A stretch of 64,000 nt of DNA from Micromonospora eburnea (GTDB taxonomy: Bacteria > Actinomycetota > Actinomycetes > Mycobacteriales > Micromonosporaceae): assembly GCF_900090225.1 (NCBI RefSeq), contig NZ_FMHY01000002.1, positions 1,178,001-1,242,000 of the forward strand, read 5' to 3'. Under the pieces are notes generated by a model, which saw only the letters and a list, made by a program, of their open reading frames with translations, did no database searches and was not told the origin of the DNA. Position 1 is the stretch's first letter. Every line of letters begins with the position of its first letter. The translations under genes and the position numbers were made by a program. Below are positions 51,934 to 60,597 of this stretch, piece by piece.

Positions 51934-52833
51934 GTGCCGCAGACCCGGGTCGCCGTGGTGGGCAGCGCCAACATGGACGTGGTCGGCACCGCTCCGGCGC
52001 TGCCCCGGCCCGGCGAGACCGTGCTCGGCAGCGACTTCGTGATGCTGCCCGGCGGCAAGGGGGCCAACCAGGCCATCGCCGCAGCTCGCGCCGGCGCGTC
52101 CTGCGCCTTCCTCGGCGCGATCGGCTCGGACGCGTTCGGGGTCACCCTCAAGGCCCGGATCACCGCCGCCGGGGTCGACACCAGCCAGCTCCGGGTGGTC
52201 TACGGGGACTCCGGCGTCGCCCTGGTCATGGTCAACGCGACGGGCGAGAACGCCATCCTGGTGGTCCCCGGAGCCAACGGCGCGTTCACCGGCCTCACCG
52301 AGGGCGAGCTGCACGCCGTACGCGAGGCGGACGTGCTGGTCGCGCAGCTGGAGGTGCCGGTCGAGACGGTGACCGAGGCGGCGGCAGCAGCCCGCGGGGC
52401 CGGCACCCGGGTGGTGCTCAACGCGGCACCTGCCCGGCCGGTGCCGGCGGAACTGCTCGCCGCGGTCGACCTGTTGGTGGTCAACGAGACCGAGGCCCGC
52501 GCGCTCACCGGCCGGGGCCGGGACGAACCGGAGGCCCTGCTCGACCTGGTGCCCCGGGCGGTGCTCACCCTCGGCGCCGAGGGAGCCCGGTACGTCGACC
52601 GGGACGGGACCTCGGTGCACGTGCCGGCGGTGAAGGTCGACGTGGTGGACTCCACCGCCGCCGGGGACGCGTTCACCGCCGCCCTCGCGGTGGCCTGGGG
52701 CGAGGGTCGGGAGCTGCTCGACGCGGTGCACTGGGCGGCGGCGGCCGGTGCCGCCTGTGCCCGCCGGCTCGGCGCCTCGGTGGCGCTGCCCCGCCGGATC
52801 GAGATCGACGAGCTGTACGTCCCGCCGGCCTGA
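51934..52833 (+). CDS. rbsK: Ribokinase (PfkB family)
   Basis: The 299-residue protein has the PfkB N-terminal signature (GGKGANQAIAAARAGA) and the C-terminal anion-hole motif (STAAGDAFTAAL) with catalytic base Asp245. NMDVV near the start fits ribokinase sugar binding. It phosphorylates ribose, or a related sugar, at O5 in the cytoplasm. GTG start follows AGGAGAG. A CCTGACCGGTCAGG palindrome spans its stop and that of the convergent GlxA-type gene, which lies 4 bp away. No Rbs transporter is adjacent. Confidence 0.9.
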   Translation: MPQTRVAVVGSANMDVVGTAPALPRPGETVLGSDFVMLPGGKGANQAIAAARAGASCAFLGAIGSDAFGVTLKARITAAGVDTSQLRVVYGDSGVALVMVNATGENAILVVPGANGAFTGLTEGELHAVREADVLVAQLEVPVETVTEAAAAARGAGTRVVLNAAPARPVPAELLAAVDLLVVNETEARALTGRGRDEPEALLDLVPRAVLTLGAEGARYVDRDGTSVHVPAVKVDVVDSTAAGDAFTAALAVAWGEGRELLDAVHWAAAAGAACARRLGASVALPRRIEIDELYVPPA

Positions 52834-52837
52834 CCGG

Positions 52838-53806
52838 TCAGGCGGCACCGGCGCGGAACGCCCGCCGGTACGCGGACGGTGAGGTCCGCATCGCCCGGCC
52901 GAAATGGTGCCGGTAGGTGACCGGGCTGTCGAAGCCCACCGCCGCGGCGATCTCCGCGACCGGCGCGTCGGTCGTTTCCAGCAGGGCGAGGCTGGCGCGT
53001 ACCCGCTGGTCGATCAGCCACCGGATCGGGCTGGCGCCGGTGGCCCGGGCGAAGTGCCGAAGGTAGCTGCGGCTCGACATGTGTGCCTGCCGGGCCAGTG
53101 CCGCCACGGTCAGCGGCTCGGCCAGGTGGCGGACCGCCCAGGCCATGCTCGTGGCGATCCGGTCGTCGTCCGGGTCGGCGCTCACCGGCGCCTCGATGAA
53201 CTGGGCCTGCCCGCCGTCGCGGTGCGGTGGGATCACCAGCCGGCGGGCGACCGCGTTGGCGACCGTCGCACCGAAGTCGTGCCGGACCACGTGGACGCAG
53301 AGGTCCAGCCCGGCGGCGCTGCCGGCGCTGGTGAGGATGGCGCCGTCGTCGAGATAGAGCACGTCCGGGTCGACGGTGACCGCCGGGTGGCGGCGGGCGA
53401 GCAGGTCCGCGTACTGCCAGTGGGTGGTGGCCCGACGACCGTCGAGCAGGCCCGCGCCCGCGAGGGCGAACGCGCCGGAGCAGATCGACATCAGCCGGGC
53501 GCCCCGGCGGTACGCCTGGCGCAGCGCGGCCACCAGCTCCGGCGACGGGTCAACCGTCACGTCGGGCACCCCGGGGAGGATCACCGTGCCCGCCGAGGCC
53601 AGCGCCTCCAGACCGTACGGGGTGTGCAGGGCGGCACCGCCGACGACGGGCACCGGCCCGGGGCGCTCCGCGCAGACGGTGAGTTGGTACCAGTCGACTC
53701 CCAGCTCGGGCCGGGGCAGCCCGAACACCTCGGTCACGATCCCGGTCTCGAAGACCGACATCCCCGGGTACGCGAGCACCGCCACGGTCCGGTCGACAGG
53801 AGCCAT
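52838..53806 (-). CDS. GlxA-type AraC regulator with DJ-1/PfpI domain
   Basis: The 322-residue protein has an N-terminal DJ-1/PfpI amidotransferase-like domain (AVLAYPGMSVFE, SICSGAFALAGAGLLDGR with the nucleophile-elbow cysteine) and a C-terminal AraC HTH (LTVAALARQAHMSSRSYLRH, then AEIAAAVGFDSPVTYRHHF). The family senses small nitrogenous metabolites and controls their catabolism; the ligand here is unknown. Divergent from the rhodanese gene with 72 bp between starts, it probably regulates it. Confidence 0.93.
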   Translation of the reverse strand: MAPVDRTVAVLAYPGMSVFETGIVTEVFGLPRPELGVDWYQLTVCAERPGPVPVVGGAALHTPYGLEALASAGTVILPGVPDVTVDPSPELVAALRQAYRRGARLMSICSGAFALAGAGLLDGRRATTHWQYADLLARRHPAVTVDPDVLYLDDGAILTSAGSAAGLDLCVHVVRHDFGATVANAVARRLVIPPHRDGGQAQFIEAPVSADPDDDRIATSMAWAVRHLAEPLTVAALARQAHMSSRSYLRHFARATGASPIRWLIDQRVRASLALLETTDAPVAEIAAAVGFDSPVTYRHHFGRAMRTSPSAYRRAFRAGAA

Positions 53807-53878
53807 GGCGGAATGTTAGCGGAGAACGGCGATCGCGCCACTGCCGCCGGTGCCCGCACGGGCCGCAGGATTGGAGGC

Positions 53879-54331
53879 ATGTTGTTCTCCGTACCGCCGG
53901 CCGACCCGGCGACCGCAACCGCCCACTTCCTCGCCCGGCTGAGCCTCGAAACCGACGTCAGCGACGTGCACGCCGCGCTGGAGGCTGGCCCGCCCGACCT
54001 GGTGGTGGTCGACTCACGGGGCGCGGCGGCCTGGCGGCAGGGGCACCTGCCCGGCGCGGTGCACCTGCCCACCGACGAGATCGCCGCCCGCGCCGCCGAC
54101 GTGGTGCCACCCGGGTCGACGGTGGTCACGTACTGCTGGGGGCCGGGCTGCAACGGCGCCACCCGGGCGGCGCTGGAGTTCGCCCGGCTGGGCCGGCCGG
54201 TGAAGGAGATGATCGGCGGCTTCGAGTACTGGGCCCGGGAGGGGCTGCCGGTGGTCACCCCGGCGGGGATCGTCCGCCGCCGGCTCGACGAGCTGACCGC
54301 CGTGACCGCGACCGTGACCTGCGACTGCTGA
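53879..54331 (+). CDS. Single-domain rhodanese-like protein
   Basis: The 150-residue protein has one rhodanese domain (VVDSRGAAAWRQGHLPGAVH). The active loop is C86-W-G-P-G-C-N, with Cys86 as likely sulfur carrier and a second cysteine inside the loop. GGFEYWAREG closes the domain, and the C-terminus ends with a CDC pair. GGAGG lies only one base before the ATG, so initiation may be unusual or start elsewhere; the ~30 extra N-terminal residues are helical. Sulfur transfer or thiol detoxification is the family role. Confidence 0.88.
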   Translation: MLFSVPPADPATATAHFLARLSLETDVSDVHAALEAGPPDLVVVDSRGAAAWRQGHLPGAVHLPTDEIAARAADVVPPGSTVVTYCWGPGCNGATRAALEFARLGRPVKEMIGGFEYWAREGLPVVTPAGIVRRRLDELTAVTATVTCDC

Positions 54332-54338
54332 GACCCGG

Positions 54339-54824
54339 TCAGCGGTGTTCGCTGTGCTGCTCGACGGCGCGTTGCACGGCCCGGTAGATCTGCCCGAACC
54401 GGAGCGCGTCGGGGGTGCGCAGCAGCATCACCTCCCGCCCGTGGTGCTGCACCCACAGCTCGTGCACCCGGCTGCCCCGCTCGTAGGAGCGGTCCAGCCA
54501 GCCCAGCGGCACCTCAAGGAACGGGGCCAGCGCCAGCCCGACGACCACGAACGCGGCCAGGATCACCAGCGCCAGCTTCCAGTCGCCCCGGTCCTGCGCG
54601 GCCCAGGCCAGCGAGAGCACGCAGATCAGCGCCACCAGCGGCGGCAGCGACAGCAGCAGGACCAGCATGCCCCGGCCGAGGACCCGACCCCGGACGGCCA
54701 GGGTGGCCGCGCCGCGGGCGTGCCAGACGTACGTCACGTCGGCGAGGGCGACGACGTGCCCGCCGGCGCGGATCGCCTCGGAGGTGACCTGTACCGCGTC
54801 GTCCCGGTAATAGAGGGTCATCAT
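54339..54824 (-). CDS. DUF6232 family membrane protein
   Basis: The 161-residue protein starts MMTLYYRDDAVQVTSEAIR, has VWHARG, two central helices and a conserved end (RTPDALRFGQIYRAVQRA). The pattern matches DUF6232 from memory; function is unknown. A closely related gene lies at 55427-55945. Start is at one of two consecutive ATGs (54824 or 54821). It converges on the rhodanese gene, 7 bp away. Confidence 0.85.
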   Translation of the reverse strand: MMTLYYRDDAVQVTSEAIRAGGHVVALADVTYVWHARGAATLAVRGRVLGRGMLVLLLSLPPLVALICVLSLAWAAQDRGDWKLALVILAAFVVVGLALAPFLEVPLGWLDRSYERGSRVHELWVQHHGREVMLLRTPDALRFGQIYRAVQRAVEQHSEHR

Positions 54825-54890
54825 TCAGCCTAACCAGCCGCCAGCAAGTCCTGCTTGCTCCAGGCCGCCTCATGGAGGGGTCGAGAGGGC

Positions 54891-54996
54891 CTATGAACTT
54901 GATGACGTAAATGATTCACCGTCCACGCCGGCCGCAGCGTTCATCGGCCTCGGCCGGCTCGGCGCGGCTGAGCCGTTTACGTCATCAAGTTCGTAG
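54891..54996. repeat. Palindromic intergenic element, copy B
   Basis: Two 23-nt arms (54891-54913 and 54974-54996) match at 21 of 23 positions as an inverted repeat, enclosing 60 nt. The arm core AACTTGATGACGTAAATG is followed by ATTCACC, close to the arms of the element at 45976-46036. It lies between the divergent DUF6232 and NTF2-like genes. Confidence 0.7.
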
Positions 54997-55073
54997 GCGA
55001 CGTAGAGGTGACGGTCGGTGCCGATCCACTGTGGGGCAGTGGGTGCCGGCTCCGGAGCGTAGCGTTGGCCGGC

Positions 55074-55481
55074 ATGGCGGAGACCGAGCAGGAGCGCAAC
55101 GTCGCGGTGGTCCGGCGGTATCTGCGGACCTTCGTCACCAAGGACCTGGCCGAACTGGCCGAGGTGGTCGCCGAGGACGTGGAGATCTACGGATCCGGCA
55201 CGGCGGTGCGCGGGCGGCACTATCCGGAGGGGGCCGTTTCCTCGCCCGGGCTCACCGTGCTCGACCAGGAGATCCTGGAGATCTTCGCGGCCGAGGACCG
55301 GGTGGTGGTGTCGATGGCGCAGACGTACCGGCGGGACGCGACGGGGGCCACGACGGTGCAGAGCGCCTGCAAGATGTACCGGCTGGCCGGCGGGCGGATC
55401 GTGCAGTTCTGGGGCGAGCAGGACACCTACGGCCTGCTGCGCGGCCTCGGTCTGCTGCCGGACGAGCCGATCGTGTTCTGA
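55074..55481 (+). CDS. NTF2/SnoaL-like protein
   Basis: The 135-residue protein fits the NTF2-like cone fold: an N-terminal helix (NVAVVRRYLRTFVTKD), strand segments (VEIYGSGTAVRG) and a final GGRIVQFWGEQD strand, typical of SnoaL-like enzymes and binding proteins. The ligand is unknown. ATG at 55074 is preferred over a longer upstream frame that has a Trp/Arg-rich lead. Its 3' end overlaps the convergent DUF6232 gene by 55 bp. Confidence 0.8.
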   Translation: MAETEQERNVAVVRRYLRTFVTKDLAELAEVVAEDVEIYGSGTAVRGRHYPEGAVSSPGLTVLDQEILEIFAAEDRVVVSMAQTYRRDATGATTVQSACKMYRLAGGRIVQFWGEQDTYGLLRGLGLLPDEPIVF

Positions 55482-55945
55482 ACCGGCGACGCTGGGACGC
55501 CCTCCATCGCCCGCTGCACCGCCCGGTAGATCTGGCCGAACCGCAGCGCGTCGCCCGTACGCAGCAGCCGCACCGGCTGGCCCTGCCAGCGTGCCCACAT
55601 CTCCAGCTCCCGGCTGCCCCGGGCGTACGACCGGTCCAGTTGCTCGAAGAGCATGTCGGCGAGCGGCCCGACGCCGAGCCCGACCAGGACGGACGCCCCC
55701 ACGATGGCGATGGTGACCACGGGGGAGCGGTGCAGCCAGAGCGCGAGCCCGACGCCGAGCGCGGCGGCCACCAGTGGCCCGGCCAGGGCCGCGCCGATCG
55801 CGCCCCGGCCGGCGAGCACCCGCCACGAGCGACTGCCCCGCCGGTGCCACACCATGCTCAGTTCGGCAAGTGGGTAGGTCCGTCCGTCGATCCGGACGGC
55901 CGTGGAGGTGACCTGTGCCGACCGGTCCTCGTAGTAGCTGATCAT
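55427..55945 (-). CDS. DUF6232 family membrane protein, second copy
   Basis: The 172-residue protein starts MISYYEDRSAQVTSTAVR. It has YPLAELSMVWHRRG, two central helices and RTGDALRFGQIYRAVQRAME, parallel in every block to the 54339-54824 protein, then a Ser/Arg/Pro-rich tail. That tail is encoded where the gene overlaps the end of the NTF2-like gene, so its sequence may be a by-product of the overlap. ATG at 55945. Confidence 0.82.
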   Translation of the reverse strand: MISYYEDRSAQVTSTAVRIDGRTYPLAELSMVWHRRGSRSWRVLAGRGAIGAALAGPLVAAALGVGLALWLHRSPVVTIAIVGASVLVGLGVGPLADMLFEQLDRSYARGSRELEMWARWQGQPVRLLRTGDALRFGQIYRAVQRAMEGVPASPVQNTIGSSGSRPRPRSRP

Positions 55946-56095
55946 GGCCTCGCTCCGGGTGTCGCGGCTGCGACGGCTCCAGCTCGGCGCGTCTGACGCC
56001 GCGCAGCGACCTGGAGCCGTCGACACCACACTGTCTACCGCAACGATGCGGGTCGTAAGGTTGGCACGCGACTTCGACGAGGAAGTGAGGGCAGC

Positions 56096-56869
56096 GTGGG
56101 CGAGTTCGTCAGGCTGGAAGTGAAGGACGGCATCGGCACCATCCGCCTGGAGCGGCCGCCGATGAACGCGCTCAACACGCAGGTCCAGGAGGAGTTGCGA
56201 GCCGCGGCGAGCGCCGCCACCGCCGACGCCGGGGTCCGTGCCGTCATCGTGTACGGCGGGGAGAAGGTCTTCGCCGCCGGCGCGGACATCAAGGAGATGG
56301 CCGATATGTCCTACGTGGACATGGCCGAGCGGGCCGCCGACCTCTCCAGCGCGCTCGGCGCCATCGCCCGGATCCCGAAGCCGGTGGTCGCCGCGATCAC
56401 CGGGTACGCCCTCGGCGGCGGCTGCGAGCTGGCCCTGGCCTGCGACTGGCGAATCGTGGCCGAGGACGCCAAGCTCGGCCAGCCGGAGATCAAGCTGGGC
56501 ATCATCCCGGGTGCCGGTGGCACCCAGCGGCTGGCCCGCCTGGTCGGCCCGGCCCGCGCCAAGGATCTGATCATGACCGGCCGGATGATCGACGCGCAGG
56601 AGGCGCTGCGGATCGGGCTGGCCGACCGGGTGGTTCCCGCCGCCGAGGTCTACGACGCCGCGGTCGCCTACGTGAAGCCGTTCCTGACCGGCCCGGTGCA
56701 GGCCCTGCGGGCGGCCAAGGCGGCCGTCGACGGCGGCCTGGACATGGACCTCACCTCGGGCCTGGCCTGGGAGAGCCAGCTCTTCGCGGCGCTGTTCGCC
56801 ACCGACGACCGGCGCGAGGGCATGGCCGCGTTCGTCGAGAAGCGCAAGCCGAACTTCACCGGCCGCTGA
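56096..56869 (+). CDS. Enoyl-CoA hydratase/isomerase family protein
   Basis: The 257-residue crotonase has the oxyanion-hole segments [10 protein letters not shown] and [13 protein letters not shown], and glutamates in [16 protein letters not shown] that match both catalytic positions of true hydratases. It hydrates 2-enoyl-CoA to 3-hydroxyacyl-CoA. GTG start, with a purine-rich GAGGAAGTGAGG before it. Length and C-terminus ([12 protein letters not shown]) are standard. It probably serves fatty-acid or branched-chain degradation. Confidence 0.93.
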   Translation: MGEFVRLEVKDGIGTIRLERPPMNALNTQVQEELRAAASAATADAGVRAVIVYGGEKVFAAGADIKEMADMSYVDMAERAADLSSALGAIARIPKPVVAAITGYALGGGCELALACDWRIVAEDAKLGQPEIKLGIIPGAGGTQRLARLVGPARAKDLIMTGRMIDAQEALRIGLADRVVPAAEVYDAAVAYVKPFLTGPVQALRAAKAAVDGGLDMDLTSGLAWESQLFAALFATDDRREGMAAFVEKRKPNFTGR

Positions 56870-56877
56870 TCCGCCGT

Positions 56878-56913
56878 CTCGGGGCCGGCGGCGCACCCGC
56901 CGTCGGCCCCGAG
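56878..56913 (+). terminator. Terminator after the enoyl-CoA hydratase
   Basis: A 16-bp stem (56878-56893 with 56898-56913, one wobble) with a 4-nt loop. Confidence 0.75.
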
Positions 56914-56979
56914 GGCGGTTCCCATTCCGCCTACCGGCCAGTAGCGTGTGACTCCGGTCCTGGGACGATTGGAGTCGCG

Positions 56980-58602
56980 ATGACGGAACGGGTCGAGGGG
57001 CACGGCGGGGAGCTGGCGCTGGCGGCGTTGCGCGCGCACGGCGTACGGGAGATGTTCACCCTCTCCGGGGGGCACGTTTTTCCGCTCTACGACGCCGCGC
57101 ACAAGACCGGCTTCCCGATCTACGACGTGCGGCACGAGCAGACCGCCGTCTTCGCCGCCGAGGCGGTGGCGAAACTCCAGCGTCGCCCCGGTCTGGCCGT
57201 GCTCACCGCCGGCCCCGGGGTCACCAACGGCGTCTCCGGCCTGACCAGCGCGTTCTTCAACGCCTCCGCGGTGCTGGTGCTCGGCGGACGGGCCCCGCAG
57301 TTCCGCTGGGGCTCCGGCAGCCTCCAGGAGATGGACCACCTGCCGCTGGTCGCCCCGGTCACCAAGCACGCCGAGACGGTGTTCAGCGCCGACGACATTC
57401 CGCGCGCGGTCACCGCCGCGCTCACCGCGGCGCTCACCCCGCACCGTGGCCCGGCCTTCCTCGACTTCCCCCTCGAAGCGGTCTTCTCCGCCGGCGACGC
57501 CGACCTGCCGGCCGTCACCCCGATCGCCCCGATCGAGGCCGACCCGGACGAGGTCGCGAAGGCGGCCGGCCTGATCGCCGGCGCGTCCCGACCGGTGATC
57601 ATCGCCGGCTCCGACGTGTACGCGGGCGACGCGGTCGACGCCCTGCGCGCCGCCGCCGAGTCGCTCCAGGTGCCGGTCTTCACCAACGGCATGGGTCGGG
57701 GCGCGCTGCCCCCGGCGCATCCGCTCGCCTTCGCCAAGGCCCGCCGGGTCGCGCTCAGGGGCGCCGACGTGGTCGTGGTGGTCGGCACCCCGCTGGACTT
57801 CCGGCTCGGCTTCGGCGACTTCGGCGACGCGCGGGTCGTGCACGTCGTCGACGCGCCCAGCCAGCGCGCCGGGCACGTCCAGCCGGCCGCCAGCCCCGCC
57901 GGCGATCTGCGGCTCATCCTCAGCGCCTTCGCCGAGCACCCCGGCGACCGGGCCGACCACGCCGACTGGATCGCCCAGCTGCGCACCGCCGAGGACGCCG
58001 CGAAGGCCCGCGACGCCGAGGAGATGGCCGCCGAGACCGACCCGATCCGGCCGGCCCGGGTCTACGGCGAGCTGCGGCGGGTGCTCGCCGCCGACGCGAT
58101 CACCATCGGCGACGGTGGCGACTTCGTCTCGTACGCCGGGAAGTACCTGGAGCCGGCGCAGCCGGGCACCTGGCTCGACCCCGGCCCGTACGGCTGCCTC
58201 GGCACCGGCATGGGCTACGCGATGGGGGCCCGGGTGACCCACCCCGACCGGCAGATCTGCGTGCTGATGGGCGACGGCGCGGCCGGCTTCTCGCTGATGG
58301 ACGTGGAGTCCCTGGTCCGGCAGCAGCTCCCGGTGGTGATCGTGGTCGGCAACAACGGCATCTGGGGCCTGGAGAAGCACCCGATGCGGGCCATGTACGG
58401 CTACGACGTGGCCGCCGACCTCCAGCCCGGCCTGCGCTACGACAAGGTGGTCGAGGCGCTCGGCGGGGCGGGCGAGACGGTGGAGAAGGCCACCGACCTC
58501 GGTCCGGCCCTGGGGCGCGCTTTCGACGCCGGCGTGCCGTACCTGGTCAACGTGCTCACCGACCCGGCGGACGCGTACCCGCGCTCGTCGAACCTGGCCT
58601 GA
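56980..58602 (+). CDS. Thiamine-diphosphate enzyme, acetolactate-synthase-like
   Basis: The 540-residue protein has the ThDP-enzyme plan: an N-terminal domain with the activating Glu53 (RHEQTAVF), a central domain (RPVIIAGSDVYAG) and a C-terminal cofactor motif GDGAAGFSLMDVES ending VVGNN. It aligns in style with the large subunit of acetolactate synthase and is usually so named, but no small regulatory subunit or other ilv gene is adjacent. A different 2-ketoacid or oxalyl-CoA-like substrate is therefore possible. ATG start; flanked by terminators on both sides. Confidence 0.88.
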   Translation: MTERVEGHGGELALAALRAHGVREMFTLSGGHVFPLYDAAHKTGFPIYDVRHEQTAVFAAEAVAKLQRRPGLAVLTAGPGVTNGVSGLTSAFFNASAVLVLGGRAPQFRWGSGSLQEMDHLPLVAPVTKHAETVFSADDIPRAVTAALTAALTPHRGPAFLDFPLEAVFSAGDADLPAVTPIAPIEADPDEVAKAAGLIAGASRPVIIAGSDVYAGDAVDALRAAAESLQVPVFTNGMGRGALPPAHPLAFAKARRVALRGADVVVVVGTPLDFRLGFGDFGDARVVHVVDAPSQRAGHVQPAASPAGDLRLILSAFAEHPGDRADHADWIAQLRTAEDAAKARDAEEMAAETDPIRPARVYGELRRVLAADAITIGDGGDFVSYAGKYLEPAQPGTWLDPGPYGCLGTGMGYAMGARVTHPDRQICVLMGDGAAGFSLMDVESLVRQQLPVVIVVGNNGIWGLEKHPMRAMYGYDVAADLQPGLRYDKVVEALGGAGETVEKATDLGPALGRAFDAGVPYLVNVLTDPADAYPRSSNLA

Positions 58603-58606
58603 CGGT

Positions 58607-58638
58607 CACGGCGGCCGGGCCGGTGCCCGGCCGCCGTG
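58607..58638. terminator. Bidirectional terminator between convergent genes
   Basis: A perfect 14-bp stem (58607-58620 with 58625-58638) with a CGGT loop, between stops at 58602 (+) and 58640 (-). Confidence 0.85.
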
Positions 58639-58639
58639 C

Positions 58640-59059
58640 TCAGACCTCCGGCCGGTCCCGATCGCCGTCCTGCCGGCGCAGCTCCTCCTCGCGCCGGCGC
58701 AGGTCCTCCTCCCAGCGGCGCAGGCGCTCCTGGTCCTCCCGGCGGGCCCGGTCGGCGAGGGAGGACAGGAACGCGGGGTCGTCGTCCGGTGCCACCGGCC
58801 GGGGGCGGTTCCGCTCGGAGAACCCGTTGCCCACCGGCCAGGCGGTGCCCGATCGGCGCGCCGTCGGCTCCCGCCCGGCGGCGAACCATGCGATCGAACC
58901 GATCAGCGGGAAGAACAGGATGATCAGCACCCAGGCGATCCGGGGCAACGCCCGGATCTCCCCCTCCTCGGCGGAGAGGCAGCTGATCAGCGCGAAGATC
59001 GCGAGTACGACCTGGGCCAGGAAGAGGAGCCCGTAGAGGCGTGCCATGTCGGACATCAT
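58640..59059 (-). CDS. PLD nuclease N-terminal-like (PLDc_N) membrane protein
   Basis: The 139-residue protein has two membrane helices (YGLLFLAQVVLAIFALISCL and RIAWVLIILFFPLIGSIAWF) of the PLDc_N type, then a charged coiled-coil tail rich in Arg, Glu and Gln (RRWEEDLRRREEELRRQ). Starts are possible at 59059, 59056 or 59047 (MARLYG); none has a clear ribosome-binding site. Function unknown. Confidence 0.8.
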   Translation of the reverse strand: MMSDMARLYGLLFLAQVVLAIFALISCLSAEEGEIRALPRIAWVLIILFFPLIGSIAWFAAGREPTARRSGTAWPVGNGFSERNRPRPVAPDDDPAFLSSLADRARREDQERLRRWEEDLRRREEELRRQDGDRDRPEV

Positions 59060-59075
59060 GGCTCAGCGGCGCCGG

Positions 59076-59375
59076 TCAGCGCAGCCCGCGTAGCACCAGC
59101 ACGACTCCGAGCAGCGCGGAACCGGCGGCGGTCAGCGCCACCAGCGGGAACGACCAGCGGTGTGCCGGCAGCGGTCCGCTGCCGGTGGCCCGCCGCCAGG
59201 TGACCGCGAACGCGCCGAGCCAGCCCGCCACGGCGAGCCCGGCCAGCAGGGCGTCGGTGAGACCGCCGGTGAGCGCCAGCCGGATCAGCAGCAGGGTGAC
59301 CCCGGTGAGCGCCAGCAACGTACGCCGCCAGGCCAGGCGGGTCCGCTCCGGCTGGAGGCCGGGGTCGCGGGTCAT
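59076..59375 (-). CDS. DUF202 family small membrane protein
   Basis: The 99-residue protein has the DUF202 start LQPERTRLAWRRTLLAL and three helices. ATG overlaps the stop of the preceding DUF202 gene (ATGA). Function unknown; such pairs are common in actinobacteria. Confidence 0.85.
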   Translation of the reverse strand: MTRDPGLQPERTRLAWRRTLLALTGVTLLLIRLALTGGLTDALLAGLAVAGWLGAFAVTWRRATGSGPLPAHRWSFPLVALTAAGSALLGVVLVLRGLR

Positions 59376-59758
59376 CCGACTCCCCGGACGAGGACCGCGA
59401 TCACCAGCAGCAGCGCGCCCGCGGCCACGGCGAGGGCCAGGATCGCCGGGAAGCGGGACGCCGGCAGTTCCTCGCCCAGCCGGATCGCCCGCTCGGTGCG
59501 CGCCCAGTGGTCGACCGCGCGGATCGCGACGGTCGCGCCGAGCACCAGCAGCGCGATGGCGATCGCCTCGCGCAGGTGGGCCAGCGGGAGCGGAGGCAGG
59601 AACTGCGCGGCGGCCAACCCGCCGGCGACCAGCGCCAGGCCGGTACGCAGCCAGGCCAGGAAGGTCCGCTCGTTGGCCAGCGAGAAGCGGTAGTCGGGCG
59701 TGCTGCCGACGGACCGTAACTCGCGCGGGTCGAACCACCGCCTGATCGCCTGCCACAC
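59372..59758 (-). CDS. YidH/DUF202 family membrane protein
   Basis: The 128-residue protein has FSLANERTFLAWLRTGLAL, the DUF202 signature, then three helices. GTG start at 59758, divergent from the GNAT gene with 41 bp between starts. It is translationally coupled to the second DUF202 gene. Confidence 0.88.
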   Translation of the reverse strand: MWQAIRRWFDPRELRSVGSTPDYRFSLANERTFLAWLRTGLALVAGGLAAAQFLPPLPLAHLREAIAIALLVLGATVAIRAVDHWARTERAIRLGEELPASRFPAILALAVAAGALLLVIAVLVRGVG

Positions 59759-59799
59759 ATCTCCGATTATCCGCTTTGTGCAGTGCCTAGCCTGTCAGC

Positions 59800-60597
59800 A
59801 TGACCGATCTTGACGCGCGGACCCTGCGCGACGCGTACGACAACCAGATCCGTCCGGAGATCCCGGACCCGCTGCCGGCCGGGGTGACCGTGGACCGCGA
59901 CGGCCCGCTGGTCCGCATCCTCGGCCTGGACCATCGCGGCTTCATCACCTACCGGGACCTGGGCGGGCTGGCCGGCGCGGAGCTGGACGCGCTGATCGCC
60001 CGGCAGGTCGAGTTCTTCCGCGCCCGGGGCGAGGCGGTCGAGTGGAAGCTCAACGGCCACGACGAGCCGGCCGACCTGGGCGACCGGCTGCGCGCCGCCG
60101 GGTTCGTGCCGGAGGAACTGGAGACCGTCGTGGTCGGCCCGGTCGCGGCCCTGGCCGCCGCCGTCCCGGTCCTGCCCGAGGGGGTACGCCTGCGCGAGGT
60201 CACCGCCCGGGAGGACCTGGAGCGGATTCGCGCGATGGAGGAGGCGGTCTGGCAGGTCGACCGCAGCCACCTGGTGACCGGGCTGGCGAAGGAGATCGCG
60301 GCCGACCCGCAGTCGATCACGGTGGTGGTGGCCGAGGCGGGCGACAGCGTGGTCAGCGCCGGCTGGGTGCGTTACCTGCGCGACACCGGTTTCGCCACCC
60401 TCTGGGGCGGTTCCACCTTGCCGCAGTGGCGGCGCAAGGGCATCTACCGGGCGCTGGTGGCGTACCGGGCGCGGTTGGCCGAGCAGCGGGGGAAGGCGTT
60501 GGTGCAGGTGGACTGCTCGCCGGACAGCCGGCCGATTCTGGAGCGGCTCGGGCTCGTTGCGGTCACCACGTCCACCCCGTACGTCTACACTCCATGA
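59800..60597 (+). CDS. GNAT family N-acetyltransferase
   Basis: The 265-residue protein has a ~125-residue N-terminal region and a C-terminal GNAT fold. VSAGWVRYLRDTGFATLWGG provides strands 4-5 and QWRRKGIYRALVAYRARLA the acetyl-CoA loop (Q-x-x-R-x-G-like). It acetylates an unknown amine in the cytoplasm. Its stop overlaps the next ATG. Confidence 0.88.
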   Translation: MTDLDARTLRDAYDNQIRPEIPDPLPAGVTVDRDGPLVRILGLDHRGFITYRDLGGLAGAELDALIARQVEFFRARGEAVEWKLNGHDEPADLGDRLRAAGFVPEELETVVVGPVAALAAAVPVLPEGVRLREVTAREDLERIRAMEEAVWQVDRSHLVTGLAKEIAADPQSITVVVAEAGDSVVSAGWVRYLRDTGFATLWGGSTLPQWRRKGIYRALVAYRARLAEQRGKALVQVDCSPDSRPILERLGLVAVTTSTPYVYTP

